A stretch of 64,000 bases of DNA from positions 219,458 to 283,457 of the forward strand of contig NZ_BSTL01000016.1 in NCBI RefSeq assembly GCF_030269485.1, in the 5' to 3' direction. A program made the translations under genes and the position numbers. Positions within the stretch are counted from its first letter, which is position 1, and every line of letters begins with the position of its first letter. Positions 61,221-64,000 of this stretch are shown piece by piece. Origin of the DNA: Actinoplanes sp. NBRC 103695 (lineage in GTDB: Bacteria > Actinomycetota > Actinomycetes > Mycobacteriales > Micromonosporaceae). Below the pieces are notes generated by a model, which made no database searches, was not told the DNA's origin, and saw only the letters and a list, made by a program, of their open reading frames with translations.

Positions 61221-63718
61221 GTCCCGCGGTGCGGGTCGGCGCGCTGACCGCCGGCATGGCCGTCGCCGCCGCCGTCGTGGTGGCCGGGTTCGCCCGGCAC
61301 GGGGTGACGGCGCCGATCCTGCCGGGCGGAGCGTGGTGGCTGCTCGTCCTGAGCCTGCTCTTCGCCCTGACCGAGGGCTTCACGGTCTACGTACGCGTCC
61401 GGCGTGGCGCGCACGCGATCAACCTGAGCGAGTTCCCGATGGTTCTCGGGCTGCTCGCCTTCGACCCGGTGACGGTGATCCTGACCCGGGCGTTCGCCGG
61501 CGGCCTCGGACTGCGGCTGCTGCGCCGGCAGCGGGGCGCGAAGCTGGCCTTCAACGTCGCGCTGCTGGCCGTGCAGGCGAGCGTGGCGGTGGTGGTGTTC
61601 CAGGCCCTCGCCCCGCACGCGACGGCCGCCGGGCCGGACCTGAAGAGCTGGCTGGCGGCGTACGCGGCGATGGTGATCGCGGACGTGGTGGCGGCTGTCC
61701 TGCTGACCGCGGTGATCGCGATGCACGACGACCCGGGGGAGTGGCGCCGGCTGCCGGCCGCCCTGCGCAGCGTCTGGATGGTCGCGGTGACCACCACGAT
61801 CGCCCTGGTCGGCTACTCGGCGGCGATCGAGGACCGGTGGGCCCTCGCGCTGGTCGCGGTCGTCGCGGTGGTGCTCTTCCTGGCCTACCGGGCGTACGAC
61901 CGGCTGGGTCAGGGCAACGCCGAGGTGCAGCAGCTGTACGCGTTCACCAGCGACCTGGACCGCGCCCGCAACGTCGACGACCTGCTCAGCGTGGTCCTCG
62001 GGCTGCTGCGTGACGTGCTGCGCGCGGAGAACGCGGCGCTGGTCGTCCCGGGCGACGACGGCGTGCTGCGGCACCATGTGCTGCGCGGCCCGGCCACCGG
62101 CACGGTCACCGAGCTGGGCTGGCCGGCCGACGACGAGTGGCTGCGCCCGGCGTTCGCCGGCGAGCCGATGCTGCGTACGAGCGGCCCGGCCGGCGACGGC
62201 ATGGCGGTGCCGATCGGGCCGCCGCACGAGCGGTCCGTGCTCGTGGTCACCGGCGGCATGTCGGACAGCGACCCGTTCGGGACCGGGCGGCTCACCCTCT
62301 TCCAGGCGCTCGCCAACCACGCCTCGACCGCCCTGGGCCGGGCCCACCTGGTCGACCGGCTGCGCGACGAGGTCGAGGAGAAGCGGCACCTGTCCCTGCA
62401 CGACCCGCTCTCCGGCCTGCCCAACCGGCGCTACTTCCAGCAGCTGCTCGACGAGGCGCTGACCGCCGCGCGCTCGACCGGCGGCGGGGTGGCCGTGATG
62501 CTGCTCGACCTGGACCGGTTCAAGGAGATCAACGACGCGCTCGGCCACGACACCGGCGACCGGCTGATCCGCGAGGTCGGCGAGCGGCTGAGCGCGCATC
62601 TGGCCGGCCGCGGCGTGGTGGCGCGGCTGGGCGGCGACGAGTTCGGCGTGCTGCTGCCCACCACGGGCAGCGCCGAGGAGGCCACGGCCGCGGCCGCGGA
62701 GCTCGGCGCGGTGGTGGAGCGCGGCGTACGGATGGACCCGGTGACCGTCAGCGCGCGGGCCAGCATCGGCCTGGCGCTGGCGCCGCAGCACGGCGACGAC
62801 GCGCAGACCCTGATCCGGCGCGCCGACGTCGCCATGTACGCCGCCAAGGAGAACCACAGCGGCCTGCGCGTCTACGACCCGGCCTCGGACCGGCACAGCG
62901 CCGAGCGGCTGGCCCTGATCACCGACCTGCGCGCCGCGATCGAGCGCCGGGACCTGGTGGTGGCCTTCCAGCCCAAGGTGGAGCCGCGCACCGGCCGAGT
63001 GGTCGGCGCGGAGGCGCTGGCCCGCTGGCACCACCCGGAGCTCGGCCCGATCCCGCCGGACGTCTTCGTGCCGCTGGCCGAGCACAGCGGCCTGATCCGC
63101 CCGCTCACCCTGCACGTGCTCGAGCTGGCACTGCGCCGCCGGGCCGCATGGGCGCGCCGCGGTCACGACCTGGACGTGGCGGTGAACCTCTCGCCGAACA
63201 GCCTGCTCGACGCGGAGCTGCCGGAGACGGTGGCGCTGCTGCTGGCGCAGACCGGGAACCCGCCGCACCGGCTGACGCTGGAGATCACCGAGAGCACGAT
63301 CCTGGCCGACCCGGCGGGCAGCTCGGCCACGATCGAGCGGTTGCACGCGCTGGGGGTGAAGCTCTCCATCGACGACTTCGGCACCGGCTACTCGTCCCTG
63401 GGCCGGCTGCGTGAACTGCCGATTCACGAGGTGAAGATCGACAAGTCGTTCGTGCAGCGCAGTGCGACCGATCACCGTGACCGTGCGGTGGTGCGCTCGG
63501 CGGTGCAGCTCGGCCACGCGCTCGACCTGCAGGTGGTCGCCGAGGGCGTCGAGGACGAGGAGACGTACGCCTATCTCGCGACCGAGGGCTGCGACGTGGT
63601 TCAGGGCTTTCTCTTATCGCGTCCATTGCCCCCGGATCAATTCCTCGATTGGATAATCAGTCACGGTACGTCACTCATACTTTCAGCTGGTCAGGACTCA
63701 ACCGACCGGCTAGCGTAG
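61217..63718 (+). CDS. Membrane GAF-GGDEF-EAL cyclic di-GMP enzyme
   Basis: GTG 61217 overlaps the protease stop by four bases (GTGA), with GGAG about ten bases before it; an in-frame GTG two codons upstream is the alternative. 833 residues. Six to seven membrane helices (1-215) form a MASE-like sensor (GAWWLLVLSLLFALTEGFTV, then FPMVLGLLAFDPVTVILTRA). A GAF domain follows (about 235-375), then GGDEF (LSGLPNRRYFQQLL, LDLDRFKEIND, RLGGDEFGVLL near 473) and EAL (VGAEALARWHHPELG near 598, IDDFGTGYSSLGRLRELPIH, VAEGVEDEETYAYL). Both catalytic motifs look intact, so it could make or degrade cyclic di-GMP. Confidence 0.92.
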   Translation: MSPAVRVGALTAGMAVAAAVVVAGFARHGVTAPILPGGAWWLLVLSLLFALTEGFTVYVRVRRGAHAINLSEFPMVLGLLAFDPVTVILTRAFAGGLGLRLLRRQRGAKLAFNVALLAVQASVAVVVFQALAPHATAAGPDLKSWLAAYAAMVIADVVAAVLLTAVIAMHDDPGEWRRLPAALRSVWMVAVTTTIALVGYSAAIEDRWALALVAVVAVVLFLAYRAYDRLGQGNAEVQQLYAFTSDLDRARNVDDLLSVVLGLLRDVLRAENAALVVPGDDGVLRHHVLRGPATGTVTELGWPADDEWLRPAFAGEPMLRTSGPAGDGMAVPIGPPHERSVLVVTGGMSDSDPFGTGRLTLFQALANHASTALGRAHLVDRLRDEVEEKRHLSLHDPLSGLPNRRYFQQLLDEALTAARSTGGGVAVMLLDLDRFKEINDALGHDTGDRLIREVGERLSAHLAGRGVVARLGGDEFGVLLPTTGSAEEATAAAAELGAVVERGVRMDPVTVSARASIGLALAPQHGDDAQTLIRRADVAMYAAKENHSGLRVYDPASDRHSAERLALITDLRAAIERRDLVVAFQPKVEPRTGRVVGAEALARWHHPELGPIPPDVFVPLAEHSGLIRPLTLHVLELALRRRAAWARRGHDLDVAVNLSPNSLLDAELPETVALLLAQTGNPPHRLTLEITESTILADPAGSSATIERLHALGVKLSIDDFGTGYSSLGRLRELPIHEVKIDKSFVQRSATDHRDRAVVRSAVQLGHALDLQVVAEGVEDEETYAYLATEGCDVVQGFLLSRPLPPDQFLDWIISHGTSLILSAGQDSTDRLA

Positions 63719-63780
63719 GAGATCTGAATGGTCGCCGCGTGCGAGCACGGCTCTCTGCTCGCTGATGGAGGACCCCAACC

Positions 63781-64000
63781 ATGATCACCCTGCGTGAAGA
63801 ACCGGCAGCCGCTCTGGCCGCCATGACCGCCGCGCCGGCCGGACCACGACGAGCCGGGCTACGAGATCGGGCGATCGAGGCGTGGTTGCCTCTGGCCCGT
63901 CACCTCGCCCACCGCTACTCCGGCCGCGGCGAGCCCACCGACGACCTGATCCAGACCGCGAACGTCGGCCTGATCAAAGCGGTCGACAAGTTCGACCCCG
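63781..64000 (+). CDS. RNA polymerase sigma factor, SigB/SigF-like, N-terminal part
   Basis: ATG 63781 has GGAGG nine bases upstream. The first 73 residues are visible; the gene runs past the window end. After a short leader, RDRAIEAWLPLARHLAHRYS and EPTDDLIQTANVGLIKAVDK match conserved region 2 of group 3 sigma factors of the SigB/SigF/SigG family, which direct stress and sporulation genes in actinomycetes. Anti-sigma genes are not within the window. Bases 63719-63780 upstream hold a small GAGCACGG/GCTCGCT-like stem but no clear promoter. Confidence 0.9.
   Translation, partial: MITLREEPAAALAAMTAAPAGPRRAGLRDRAIEAWLPLARHLAHRYSGRGEPTDDLIQTANVGLIKAVDKFDP

Overview
The window is about 64 kb of very GC-rich DNA with many GTG starts, Shine-Dalgarno sites of the GGAG/GAGG type, and a gene set typical of actinomycetes: the GlgE alpha-glucan pathway, polyphosphate glucokinase, an F420/PPOX-type oxidoreductase, a SigB/SigF-like sigma factor, DUF397-like and DUF6461-like small proteins. 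The many diguanylate cyclases, large secreted repeat proteins and minisatellite-like spacers suggest Micromonosporaceae (an Actinoplanes-like genome). That placement is inference from gene content, not from a marker gene. No rRNA, tRNA, CRISPR array or intact insertion sequence was seen.

Layout. 1-6.2 kb: the 3' end of a glycerophosphodiesterase, an ABC-F ribosome-protection-type ATPase with a possible leader peptide, a divergent pair (IS30-HTH/MarR-like regulator and a glycosidase-like TIM barrel), then a decayed stretch holding a truncated UPF0060 gene and frameshifted transposase debris. 6.2-9 kb: a LuxR-type two-component system divergent from a membrane protein. 9-12.4 kb: a GAF-GGDEF protein and UDP-glucose dehydrogenase. 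12.6-21 kb: a secreted GH2 glycosidase with a LamG-like domain, a TetR regulator, an aldo/keto reductase with a clear palindromic operator, an acetyltransferase, a methyltransferase and three conserved hypothetical or secreted proteins.

21.2-25.7 kb: a tight four-gene redox operon (bis-heme b ferric-reductase-like membrane protein, NuoF-ferredoxin fusion, TlpA-like lipoprotein thioredoxin, CcdA) that could carry electrons from NADH to thiols outside the membrane. It is followed by an 880-bp convergent spacer made of 19-nt periodic repeats arranged as a large imperfect inverted repeat. A half copy of that repeat lies in the convergent spacer at 9.1 kb. 26.6-34.2 kb: small housekeeping genes (HD phosphohydrolase, acetyltransferases, PP2C phosphatase, a mini LuxR-ATPase, Tex) and a frameshifted alpha/beta hydrolase.

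34.3-44.6 kb: two very large adjacent secreted proteins, one with DNRLRE, FG-GAP and discoidin-like domains, the other an RHS/YD-repeat protein with an unrecognised C-terminal tip. They are separated by a strong terminator from the glgE-treS-mak-glgB operon (51.9 to 44.6 kb, minus strand), which turns trehalose into branched alpha-glucan. 52-58 kb: a spermidine-synthase-like protein, an unknown protein, and a 1518-residue sensor in which a kinase C-lobe without an N-lobe is fused to AAA, GAF and GGDEF domains. 58-64 kb: polyphosphate glucokinase plus a PPOX oxidoreductase, divergent from a secreted subtilase that is translationally coupled to a membrane GGDEF-EAL protein, then the start of a sigma factor gene. 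Cyclic di-GMP signalling (three GGDEF proteins) and extracellular polysaccharide or protein processing are the recurring themes.
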